The notes below the pieces were generated by a model that saw nothing but the letters and a program-made list of their open reading frames with translations, did no database searches and was not told where the DNA came from. A stretch of 9,249 bases of DNA from an uncultured Chloroflexota bacterium (GTDB lineage Bacteria > Chloroflexota > Limnocylindria > Limnocylindrales > Limnocylindraceae): assembly GCA_903847005.1 (NCBI GenBank), contig CAINCM010000023.1, positions 1-9,249 of the forward strand, read 5' to 3'. Shown piece after piece: positions 1 through 5,947 of this stretch; within the stretch, counting starts at the first letter, position 1, and each line of letters starts with the position of its first letter. Both the position numbers and the translations under genes were made by a program.

Positions 1-432
1 CCGCCCACCTGCAGCGTCGTGTCCTTGAAGGGCAGCTCAAAGCGCTGGGGGTCGCTGCTCCAAAGCGCCATGGCCATGTGCTCGAAGACGATGAGAAAGC
101 CCAGCGAGCTCACCAGCGGCAGCGCGTGCTCGGTGGCATCGCCAAAGCGTGCCTTCATGTAGCGGTAGGTAAAGCGCTCGATCAGCAGCGAGGCCAGGAC
201 CACCACCGCGATGCCGACCATGGCCGCATACATCCAGTGCCAGCCCAGTCCGAAGATGTGGGGGCCGGCGGTCGACAGCGCCCAGGTCACCATGGCCGCG
301 AGCATGAACAGGGCGGGAATGGTGAAGTTCAGGAAGTTGAGCATCCCGATGGTCAGTGTGAAGGCCACGGCCACAAAGGCCAGGATGCCTCCCAGCATGA
401 GCCCGTTGACGATCTGTTGCAGCAGCTGCATA
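1..432 (-). CDS. livH: Branched-chain amino acid ABC transporter permease, LivH type (N-terminal 144 residues)
   Basis: Inner-membrane permease subunit of a hydrophobic amino acid ABC importer, which passes substrate from a periplasmic binding protein with a LivM-type partner and LivG/LivF ATPases. The minus-strand reading starts at ATG 432 (MQLLQQIVNGLMLGG) and stays open to the window edge. LivH proteins are usually 280-310 residues, so about half is present. Four hydrophobic segments are visible near residues 8-30, 34-56, 66-86 and 105-123. The first two carry the family pattern of a small-residue helix followed by IGMLNFLNF and a second helix. A GAGG Shine-Dalgarno lies 7 nt before the ATG and overlaps a TGA that could end an upstream minus-strand gene reading DHIA-stop, probably a LivG-type ATPase. 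By my count 17 of 22 leucine codons are CTG and all arginines are CGC, unlike the genes to the right. It probably belongs to another organism. The family call is firm; the exact substrate is unknown. Confidence 0.85.
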
Positions 433-440
433 GGGGTGCC

Positions 441-460
441 TCAGGCGATGTGGTCACCCA
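441..460. other. Junction between two unrelated sequences
   Basis: To the left, minus-strand LivH coding sequence and its ribosome binding site are intact up to about 443, and a possible upstream gene end (DHIA-stop) reaches about 455. To the right, plus-strand ClpX similarity starts abruptly at His codon 455, exactly after the place where the conserved Arg-Lys of the ClpX RKH loop should be. The preceding in-frame codons (LRRCG) do not match ClpX, and an in-frame TAG lies at 431-433. No inverted repeat, duplicated target site, tRNA or recombinase gene is visible. The break is best placed between about 450 and 457. Confidence 0.8.
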
Positions 461-1090
461 CACCAGGAGTACCTCCAGATCGACACCACGAACATCCTCT
501 TCATCTGTGGCGGCGCGTTCGAAGGGCTGGACAAGATCGTTGCCGACCGTGTCGGACGTCGTGGGATCGGATTCGGCTCGGATGCGCCGAAGGGGAGCGA
601 CGAACGTGAACGAGTCCTCGAGCAGCTGATGCCGGACGACCTTCTGCGATACGGGCTGATCCCCGAATTCATCGGGCGACTTCCGATGGTGGTGGCGCTC
701 GACCGCTTGACGATGGATGATCTGGTGGCGATCCTCGTGCAGCCGAAGAGCGCACTCGTGAAGCAGTACCAGCGACTCTTCGAACTGCACAAGGTCGAGT
801 TGCAGTTCACTCCGGGAGCCTTGCGCGCCACGGCGGAGAGAGCGCTTGCACGAAAGACCGGCGCGCGTGCGCTGCGCGCGGTCGTCGAGGAGACGCTCCT
901 CAACACCATGTACGAACTTCCCGATCGCCGAGACGTTCGACGCTGTGTGGTGACGGAGGAGTCCGTCACCGACGGCGTGTCGCCGCTCCTGCTGAGCGAA
1001 TCGGAGCTCGGCGGGGCCGGGGCCGATGCAAGACGGGCGGCGAGCCCACTACCGCGCCCACGCAAGGCGGCGCCGCGCGCGTCGGCGTGA
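455..1090 (+). CDS. clpX: ATP-dependent Clp protease ATP-binding subunit ClpX, C-terminal half (5' truncated)
   Basis: AAA+ unfoldase that feeds proteins to the ClpP peptidase in the cytoplasm. The 211 codons match the second half of ClpX, counted from about E. coli residue 230. Visible are the strand ILFICGGAF, the ClpP-docking IGF loop (GRRGIGFGSD), the arginine-finger segment GLIPEFIGRLP and the sensor-2 segment ARKTGARALR, followed by the usual LLNTMYELP helix. The zinc-binding domain, Walker A, pore loops and Walker B are all missing, because foreign sequence replaces them at about 455. There is no start codon for this frame near the break; the first ATG is 629, inside the conserved region, so it is not a real start. 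The C-terminus ends in a basic, Ala/Pro/Arg-rich tail of about 25 residues. The stop overlaps the valS start (GTGA). clpX next to valS is an order also seen in Actinobacteria. The fragment as assembled cannot make a working ClpX; the source genome very likely has an intact gene. Confidence 0.93.
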   Translation, partial: HPHQEYLQIDTTNILFICGGAFEGLDKIVADRVGRRGIGFGSDAPKGSDERERVLEQLMPDDLLRYGLIPEFIGRLPMVVALDRLTMDDLVAILVQPKSALVKQYQRLFELHKVELQFTPGALRATAERALARKTGARALRAVVEETLLNTMYELPDRRDVRRCVVTEESVTDGVSPLLLSESELGGAGADARRAASPLPRPRKAAPRASA

Positions 1091-3777
1091 GCGCTCCGCG
1101 CGAGCTCGGCTCCTCCTACACCCCGAGCGAGATCGAGCCGCAGGTTGCGGCGCGATGGGCGGCGAGCGACTACGGCAATCCAGATGGCGGTGACAGCGTC
1201 GCCAAGGGCGAGCTGCCCCCGTTCACGATCATCATGCCGCCGCCGAACGTCACCGGCGGCCTGCACGTCGGGCACGCCCTCTTTGTCACGCTCGAAGACC
1301 TGCTGACGCGCCGCGCGAGGATGGAGGGGCGACCGACACTCTGGCTCCCCGGAGTGGACCACGCCTCCATTGCGGCGCAGTTTGTCCTCGACAAGATCAT
1401 CGCGGAAGAGGGGGAGAGTCGCAGCAGCCTCGGTCGCGACAGATACCTGCAGCGGATGAGCCGATTCATGGAGGAGACGCGCGGCGTCATCCTCGGTCAG
1501 TTCCGTCGCCTCGGGGCATCGGCCGACTGGAGTCGCACGCGCTTCACCATGGACGACGTCTCGAGCCGTGCCGTGCGCACCGCATTCGCCACGCTGTATG
1601 AGCGCGGTCTCGCGTACCGCACCGAAGCGCTCGTCAACTGGTGTCCAGGCTGCAGGACGAGCGTGTCGGACCTCGAGTCGATTGCCGTAGAGGAGAGCGG
1701 GCAGATCTGGGAGATTCGCTATCCGTTGGAGGGCGGTGCGCCGGGCGAAGGGATCGTCGTGGCGACCACGCGTCCAGAGACGCTTCTCGGCGACAGCGCC
1801 GTTGCGGTGCATCCAGGCGATCCGCGCTATACGCACCTTGTCGGCCGGCGCGTCATCATTCCGTTCGTCGACCGCTCCGTCCCGATCCTCGGCGACGACT
1901 TCGTCGACCAAGCCTTCGGCACCGGAGCGGTGAAGGTCACGCCCGCCCACGATCCGAACGACCGTGAGGTGGGCCTCAGGCACAGCCTGCCAGCACCGAC
2001 GATCTTGGACGAGGCGGCGCACATCGTGGCCGATGCGCCGAAACCGTTCGCCGGCATGGAGCGATTCGCGGCGCGGAAGGCGATCGTGGCGGCGCTCGAC
2101 GCGCTCGGGCTGCTCGTCTCTGTGAAGCCGCACACGGCGAATCCGGCGCGCTGTCAGCGCAGCAGCGACATTCTCGAACCGCGCCTGCGCACGCAGTGGT
2201 TCATCCGCACGAAGCCGCTCGCGGAGAAGGCGCTCGCCGCCACGCGCTCCGGAAAGACTCGGATCGTCCCAGCGCACTTCGAGAAGACCTGGGAACACTG
2301 GCTCACGGAGATCCGAGACTGGAACGTGAGCCGTCAACTCTGGTGGGGGCATCGCATTCCCGCCTGGTACTGCGCCAGCGGCCACATCACCGTCAGCGCA
2401 GCGGCGGAGGGGCCCAGCGGATGCCGCGAGTGTGGCGCGCTCGCCGAGAGCCTCATACAGGAGAGCGACATCTTCGACACCTGGTTCAGCTCCGGTCTCT
2501 GGCCGTTCAGCACGCTCGGCTGGCCTGAGCAGACGAGCGACCTGAAACGTTTCTACCCGTCGCAGGTGATGGAGACGGGCCACGACATCCTCTTCTTCTG
2601 GGTGGCGCGCATGATGATGCTCGGGATCGAGCTGATGGGCGAGCCGCCGTTCGAGACCATCTACCTCCACGGCATGGTGAGAGACCCCGAGGGTCAGAAG
2701 ATGTCGAAGACGAAAGGGAACGTCGTCGATCCACTCTCGCTGATCGACGAGATCGGCGCGGATGCGCTGCGCTTCGCCCTCGTCTCGGGGACCTCTGCCG
2801 GCGCCGACCAGCGACTCTCGCCTGAGAAGCTCGAGAACGCTCGCAACTTCATGAACAAGCTCTGGAATGCGGCGCGCTACGTGCTCGGCGCGCGCCCCCG
2901 CGAGGTGGACGAGGAGCGTCCGGATGCGGGAGCGGCGCAGGCAGCAGCGGGCGAGTTCGGTGAGTGGATGTCGACCCGCATCGGACGTGCGATCGACGAT
3001 GTCGATCGCAACCTCACCGGCTACGGATTCTCCGAGGCGGCGCAACGCATCTACGATGCGATCTGGGCCGAGTACTGCGACCAGGCGATCGAACTCGCCA
3101 AGGTCACCCTTGCCGACGAGACGCGTCCCGCTGCGCAGCGCGTCGCCGTCTGGTGGACGCTCGTTGACGGTCTCGACGCGCTGCTTCGCCTCTTGCACCC
3201 GATCGCGCCGTTCATCACCGAAGGGATTTGGGAGGCGCTGCCGCGACGGGCGGGGGAGGGGTCGCTCCTTGCGACCGCTTCGTGGCCGGCTCGAGGCGCT
3301 GCCGGGAGTGGCGTGACGAGCACGATCGACCAGTGGCTCAACCTCGTTCGCGAGGTCCGCGCGGCGCGCACCAGCACGAAACTCCCCGCCAGTGCGTGGA
3401 TCCCGCTCACGGTCGCGGCGCCGGCGGCGCTCGCGGCATCGGGAGAGCGCCTGCGCGCTGCGATCGAGCGACTCGCGCGCGTCCGTCCGTTGACCATCGT
3501 CGAGCACCTTCCAGCGGACGGCGAGGGGATGCTGATCGTCGCGGGCGCGCTCACCGCGCGGCTCACTCCACCAGAGGCCGATGCGGCCACGCGCAACGCG
3601 GATCGCGCGCGACGCGAGCGCGAACTCGTTGCGACCCGAAGTCAGCTCGCGGCCGCAGAGGCGCGTCTCGCAGATCCGTCTTTCAAGGGGAAGGCGCCGG
3701 CCGCAGTGGTTGCCGGCGCCGAGCGACGCGTGGCAGAGTTGCGCGACGAGATCGCACGACTCGAGCGTGGCGGCTGA
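1087..3777 (+). CDS. valS: Valine--tRNA ligase (ValRS)
   Basis: Class Ia aminoacyl-tRNA synthetase that charges tRNA-Val with valine in the cytoplasm and edits mischarged threonine. At 896 residues it has the normal bacterial length. The HIGH signature is LHVGH at residues 59-63, within PPPNVTGGLHVGHAL. The KMSKS loop is KMSKT at 538-542, a common variant. The CP1 editing domain shows TTRPET at 227-232 and the HDPND segment with Asp289 and Asp292. Zinc-knuckle cysteines are visible at C186/C189 (NWCPGC) and C429, C446/C449. The specificity segment DTWFSSGLWP is present, and the C-terminal 60-65 residues are the charged coiled-coil arm that contacts tRNA, with the typical DPSFKGKAP turn. The GTG start at 1087 overlaps the clpX stop, and the N-terminal Y-x-P-x-x-I-E-P segment follows at once, so this start is natural. 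The stop overlaps the next ATG by one base, so clpX, valS and the zinc-ribbon gene are probably co-transcribed and translationally coupled. Confidence 0.98.
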   Translation: MSAPRELGSSYTPSEIEPQVAARWAASDYGNPDGGDSVAKGELPPFTIIMPPPNVTGGLHVGHALFVTLEDLLTRRARMEGRPTLWLPGVDHASIAAQFVLDKIIAEEGESRSSLGRDRYLQRMSRFMEETRGVILGQFRRLGASADWSRTRFTMDDVSSRAVRTAFATLYERGLAYRTEALVNWCPGCRTSVSDLESIAVEESGQIWEIRYPLEGGAPGEGIVVATTRPETLLGDSAVAVHPGDPRYTHLVGRRVIIPFVDRSVPILGDDFVDQAFGTGAVKVTPAHDPNDREVGLRHSLPAPTILDEAAHIVADAPKPFAGMERFAARKAIVAALDALGLLVSVKPHTANPARCQRSSDILEPRLRTQWFIRTKPLAEKALAATRSGKTRIVPAHFEKTWEHWLTEIRDWNVSRQLWWGHRIPAWYCASGHITVSAAAEGPSGCRECGALAESLIQESDIFDTWFSSGLWPFSTLGWPEQTSDLKRFYPSQVMETGHDILFFWVARMMMLGIELMGEPPFETIYLHGMVRDPEGQKMSKTKGNVVDPLSLIDEIGADALRFALVSGTSAGADQRLSPEKLENARNFMNKLWNAARYVLGARPREVDEERPDAGAAQAAAGEFGEWMSTRIGRAIDDVDRNLTGYGFSEAAQRIYDAIWAEYCDQAIELAKVTLADETRPAAQRVAVWWTLVDGLDALLRLLHPIAPFITEGIWEALPRRAGEGSLLATASWPARGAAGSGVTSTIDQWLNLVREVRAARTSTKLPASAWIPLTVAAPAALAASGERLRAAIERLARVRPLTIVEHLPADGEGMLIVAGALTARLTPPEADAATRNADRARRERELVATRSQLAAAEARLADPSFKGKAPAAVVAGAERRVAELRDEIARLERGG

Positions 3778-4076
3778 TGCCGTTCTACGACTACGAGTGC
3801 GCGCGCTGTCACGCCACCGTCGAGCTGTTGCACGGCATCGACGACGAGACGCGGCGGACACACGATGGGTGCGGAGGCGCACTCCAGCGACGGTTCTCCG
3901 CTACGAGCGTGCACTTCAGGGGGAGCGGCTGGGCGAAGCTTGAACGGCGCGGTGGCGAGAGTGCTCCCTCGTCTGTCAGCACCGCTGGCGACAGCGCAAG
4001 CACGAGCGCCTCTGCCGCGTCGAGCCCTGCGTCGGCTACGACGCCTGCGAAAACGTCAGGAGGAGCATCGGAGTAG
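3777..4076 (+). CDS. FmdB-family small zinc-ribbon protein
   Basis: 99-residue cytoplasmic protein of the FmdB/CxxC_CxxC_SSSS regulatory-protein family. The family's role is poorly known (the name comes from a putative regulator of formamidase/amidase genes). The N-terminus MPFYDYECARC is diagnostic, with C8 and C11 as the first zinc knuckle. The second knuckle normally is CxxCGG; here it is H29-D-G-C32-G-G, so histidine replaces the first cysteine and zinc binding by a CxxC/HxxC set is still possible. Next come the family segment RRFSATSVHFRGSGW and then a disordered tail of about 40 residues made largely of Ser, Ala, Thr and Pro, which is common in the family. The ATG at 3777 overlaps the valS TGA (TGATG). 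The frame stays open far upstream inside valS, but the conserved MP-Y-Y start fixes this ATG. The stop lies 3 bp from the end of the convergent serA. Confidence 0.9.
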   Translation: MPFYDYECARCHATVELLHGIDDETRRTHDGCGGALQRRFSATSVHFRGSGWAKLERRGGESAPSSVSTAGDSASTSASAASSPASATTPAKTSGGASE

Positions 4077-4083
4077 GCCCTAC
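4073..4083. repeat. 11-bp palindrome holding both convergent stop codons
   Basis: GTAGG-C-CCTAC spans the 3-bp gap between the fmdB-like gene and serA. The TAG of each gene lies in one arm. The one-base centre is too small for a hairpin loop and no T-tract follows on either strand, so I do not call it a terminator. No other intrinsic terminator is visible between the convergent genes, so their transcripts probably overlap. Confidence 0.4.
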
Positions 4084-4994
4084 GCGGTGCGGAAGAATTC
4101 GCAGATGCGCTCGGCAACCTCGCGGGCGACGGCCACCTGCGCATCGCTCGTCTGCGCGCCAAGGTGAGGCGAAAGAACGGTACGCGGTGCGGTGAGGAGA
4201 GGCGAGCCCACCGGAGGCTCGGTCGCATAGACGTCGACCGCAGCGCCAGCGATGCCCCCGGATGCAAGGGCCGCAGCCAGCGCAGCTTCGTCGACCAGGC
4301 TCCCTCGAGCGACGTTGATCAGAACCGCGCTCGACTGCATCTTGGCCAACTCTGCGGCGCCGATCAGTGGCTGGGCGCCAACCGCAGGAGCGTGCAGGGT
4401 GACCACATCCGATGCCCCAAGCAGTTCGTCGAGTGAGACGAGTCGCACGCCGATGCGTGCAGCGTCCTGAGGGCTCACGAGCGGATCGCTGCCGAGCAGC
4501 TGCATGCCGAATGCGGCCGCGCGCACGGCAACGGCGCGGCCGATCCTTCCGAGACCCACGATGCCAAGCCGCCGTCCACGCAACTCGAACCCTTTCAGCG
4601 TTGCGCGAGGCCACGTCCCCTCGCGAACCGATCGATCTCCCGCAGGGATGTGCCGCGCGAGGGCGAGGAGGAGAGCGAACGTGTGCTCTGCCGCTGCGAT
4701 GGTGTTTCCATCGGGTGCGTTCACCACGAGGATTCCTGCGCGCGCCGCCGCCGGAGCGTCGATGTTGTCGATGCCGACCCCTGCGCGGCCGATCAACCTT
4801 AGTTTCGGTCCCGCCGCCATGAGGGCGGCATCTACCTGAACCTGCGATCGCACGATCAGCGCGTCGGCTTCCTTGAGCGCGGCAACGAGCGCATCGCGAG
4901 GTTCACCGGAGAGGTCGTGCACGGTGTGGCCCGCCGACTCGAGCGCGTTGATGCCAACGGCCGCGATCGTCTCCGCGATGACGATGCTCGCCAC
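4080..4994 (-). CDS. serA: D-3-phosphoglycerate dehydrogenase-like D-2-hydroxyacid dehydrogenase, short form without ACT domain
   Basis: NAD-dependent oxidoreductase. By family, the likely reaction is oxidation of 3-phosphoglycerate to 3-phosphohydroxypyruvate, the first step of serine synthesis, in the cytoplasm. The 304 residues cover the whole catalytic core: an N-terminal substrate segment with LIVRSQVQV and GRAGVGIDNID (69-79), the nucleotide motif GLGRIG (147-152), and Asp170 for NAD preference. The catalytic residues are Arg230 in NVARGSLVDE, Glu259 in YATEPP and His277 in SPHLGAQT, all present. It stops right after the core, so it lacks the regulatory ACT/ASB domains of ~410-530-residue PGDHs and is probably not controlled by serine through an ACT domain. 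The start is GTG 4994, preceded by an AGAAGG Shine-Dalgarno about 9 nt upstream, 13 bp after the stop of the small membrane-protein gene, so both are likely one transcript. Another 2-hydroxyacid substrate cannot be ruled out, but the GRAGVGIDNID and active-site segments favour PGDH. Confidence 0.9.
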   Translation of the reverse strand: MASIVIAETIAAVGINALESAGHTVHDLSGEPRDALVAALKEADALIVRSQVQVDAALMAAGPKLRLIGRAGVGIDNIDAPAAARAGILVVNAPDGNTIAAAEHTFALLLALARHIPAGDRSVREGTWPRATLKGFELRGRRLGIVGLGRIGRAVAVRAAAFGMQLLGSDPLVSPQDAARIGVRLVSLDELLGASDVVTLHAPAVGAQPLIGAAELAKMQSSAVLINVARGSLVDEAALAAALASGGIAGAAVDVYATEPPVGSPLLTAPRTVLSPHLGAQTSDAQVAVAREVAERICEFFRTA

Positions 4995-5007
4995 GGCGGA
5001 CGCCTTC

Positions 5008-5190
5008 TCAGGCGGCGATGAAGCCGGTCAATGTGGCAAGGAGCCAGATTGCGGCGAGTAGTCCGAGGAGCGCTCCGTACGTGGTGACGATTCGTCCCAG
5101 ATCGCGACGCACCACGGGGAGCTCGGTTGCAATCTCTGTGGCGAGCCGTTGGGCAGACGCACTGCGGGTGAGCGCGTTCATCGGGTTCAC
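5008..5190 (-). CDS. Small single-helix membrane protein, C-terminal part (likely frameshifted from 5191-5341)
   Basis: Sixty-codon reading frame from GTG 5190 to TGA 5008. The first ~30 residues are polar, with an amphipathic stretch ending in ELPVVRRDLGRI. A clear transmembrane segment follows at about residues 35-58 (GALLGLLAAIWLLATL) and runs to the C-terminus, so the protein would be tail-anchored with its N-terminus in the cytoplasm. The V-RRDL-RI pattern just before the helix recalls small membrane proteins I have seen in Chloroflexota-like genomes; this is a memory-based resemblance only. GTG 5190 has no Shine-Dalgarno, which argues against it being the true start. Removing one C from the CCCC run just upstream fuses it to the well-started ORF at 5341 and gives a 110-residue protein. 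It sits 13 bp upstream of serA and is probably co-transcribed. Function unknown. Confidence 0.6.
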   Translation of the reverse strand: MNPMNALTRSASAQRLATEIATELPVVRRDLGRIVTTYGALLGLLAAIWLLATLTGFIAA

Positions 5191-5341
5191 GGGGAACGTT
5201 CAGCACACGCGGTGCATCGAGCTTCGCCTCGTATGCCGCTGCGGCGGCCTCTTCGGCTGCGGTGAGTCCATGCCGCGGCTTGATCGCTCGCTCCTTCTTC
5301 GGGCGTTGATCTGGCCTGAAGCGCTTGACACCCTTCGCCAC
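5191..5341 (-). CDS. N-terminal part of the same small protein: basic, Ala-rich cytoplasmic segment (frame broken at its end)
   Basis: Starts at GTG 5341 with a strong GAGGAGG Shine-Dalgarno at 5346-5352 on the minus strand, so translation very likely begins here. The first 25 residues are rich in Lys and Arg (MAKGVKRFRPDQRPKKER), followed by an Ala/Glu helix (TAAEEAAAAAYEAKL) and APRVLNVP. Read as given, the frame continues as Arg-rich, Cys-containing sequence to 4856, about 140 bases inside serA, which looks like a shadow frame. A one-base shift at the C run 5191-5194 instead joins it to the membrane-anchor frame at 5190. The intact product would be about 110 residues: basic cytoplasmic domain plus one C-terminal helix. 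I do not recognise a named family. Confidence 0.55.
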
Positions 5342-5345
5342 GTTC

Positions 5346-5352
5346 CCTCCTC
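5346..5352 (-). promoter_or_regulatory. Shine-Dalgarno for the minus-strand small membrane-protein gene
   Basis: Minus-strand GAGGAGG is followed by GAAC and the GTG at 5341, giving 4 to 6 nt of spacing depending on the register. It is the clearest ribosome binding site in the window and decides that translation starts at 5341 rather than at GTG 5190. Confidence 0.7.
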
Positions 5353-5365
5353 GGATCTGCTGCGC

Positions 5366-5379
5366 ACAGCGGTCGCTGT
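5366..5379. repeat. 14-bp inverted repeat in the divergent intergenic region (possible operator)
   Basis: ACAGCG-GT-CGCTGT has perfect 6-bp arms around a 2-bp centre. It lies between the two divergent genes, about 25 bp upstream of the minus-strand GTG and just downstream of a weak TATCCT (-10-like, minus strand, 5389-5394). A repressor-type operator is possible. A 6-bp-arm repeat also occurs by chance in GC-rich DNA, so this stays weak. Confidence 0.3.
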
Positions 5380-5431
5380 CTCGGGTTCAGGATAGCGGAG
5401 AGTTCGTGACCAGTAGATGGCACGAGGGGGC

Positions 5432-5440
5432 TGATACGAT
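5432..5440 (+). promoter_or_regulatory. Extended -10 element, predicted leaderless promoter of the DUF4446 gene
   Basis: TGATACGAT matches the extended -10 pattern TGnTAnnnT, with TACGAT as the hexamer at 5435-5440. A start about 7 bp downstream of the hexamer falls on 5447, the A of the ATG. The transcript would then begin at the start codon, without a leader. No convincing -35 is seen at 16-18 bp, which extended -10 promoters tolerate. The nearest purine-rich run (GAGGGGG, 5424-5430) is 16 nt from the ATG, too far for a normal Shine-Dalgarno. Confidence 0.45.
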
Positions 5441-5446
5441 CGGGGC

Positions 5447-5947
5447 ATGCAGACCGATGCACTCAGCACCTTCACCCTCGCCGCCGCGCTCGTCGCTGCG
5501 CTCGCGCTGCTGGTTGCCTCTCTTGCCCTGCTCAGCGCCCGAAGCGCCCGCCGGCAACTCGCGTCACTGGTGCGAGAGGGAGAGGGGAGCGCCCCGGGAC
5601 AGCTCGTCAAGGTGCTCGCCGCAGCAGCTGAGCACAGCGTCCAGCTCAGGGATGGAGCGGCACGGATCGCTCAACTGGAGGCGGCGGCACAGCGCGCCGT
5701 GAGCCGAGTCGGGCATGTGCAGTTTCAGGCATATGACGATGCCGGCGTGGGGCAGAGCAGCTCACTCGCGTTGCTCGATGAAACAGGGAGCGGCGTGGTG
5801 ATCACCACGCTGCACGCTCGCGTCGGGACGAGGATCTATGTGAAACGGCTGGTTCGCGGCGAGAGCGAGACCGTACTCGGGGAAGAGGAGCGAGCGGCCA
5901 TCGATGCCGCGCTCGTCGCACCGAGCGACACGCGCCGCACGCAGTGA
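5447..5947 (+). CDS. DUF4446 family membrane-anchored protein
   Basis: 166-residue protein of unknown function. An N-terminal transmembrane helix occupies about residues 9-31 (LAAALVAALALLVASLALL). A heptad-like, Ala/Gln/Arg-rich segment at about 33-80 probably forms a coiled coil. The conserved DUF4446 core follows at about 86-160: RVGHVQFQAYDDAG, then SSSLALLDETGSGVVITTLHARVGTRIYVKRL in pieces, then the closing VLGEEERAAIDAAL. Domain order and length fit the family, which is found in Firmicutes, Actinobacteria and Chloroflexi. With only one N-terminal anchor, the core most likely faces the cytoplasm. Its TGA overlaps the GTG of the helicase gene (GTGA), so the two are probably translationally coupled; no functional link between DUF4446 and DNA repair is established. 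The promoter appears to lie directly at its start codon. Confidence 0.85.
   Translation: MQTDALSTFTLAAALVAALALLVASLALLSARSARRQLASLVREGEGSAPGQLVKVLAAAAEHSVQLRDGAARIAQLEAAAQRAVSRVGHVQFQAYDDAGVGQSSSLALLDETGSGVVITTLHARVGTRIYVKRLVRGESETVLGEEERAAIDAALVAPSDTRRTQ

Noticed and set aside
78..629. Plus-strand frames across 78-629
   Set aside because: They run antisense to LivH and straight through the join into an out-of-frame reading of ClpX. Low-complexity His/Gln/Arg composition marks them as artefacts.
2698..2712. KMSKT instead of KMSKS in ValRS
   Set aside because: Thr at the last position is a common natural variant and does not suggest loss of function.
454..3882. Minus-strand open frame of about 1140 codons lying across valS and the clpX remnant
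   Set aside because: It is antisense to a fully convincing ValRS, is Arg-rich and shows no domain or membrane pattern. Long antisense frames are expected in GC-rich coding DNA where stop codons are rare.
4073..4083. GTAGGCCCTAC as a bidirectional terminator
   Set aside because: The one-base loop cannot form a hairpin and no T-run follows on either strand.
4856..5190. Continuation of the frame from GTG 5341 into serA (161 codons in all)
   Set aside because: After residue 50 the translation becomes Arg-rich with scattered Cys and overlaps the serA N-terminus by about 140 bases. The alternative frame with a transmembrane helix is far more protein-like.
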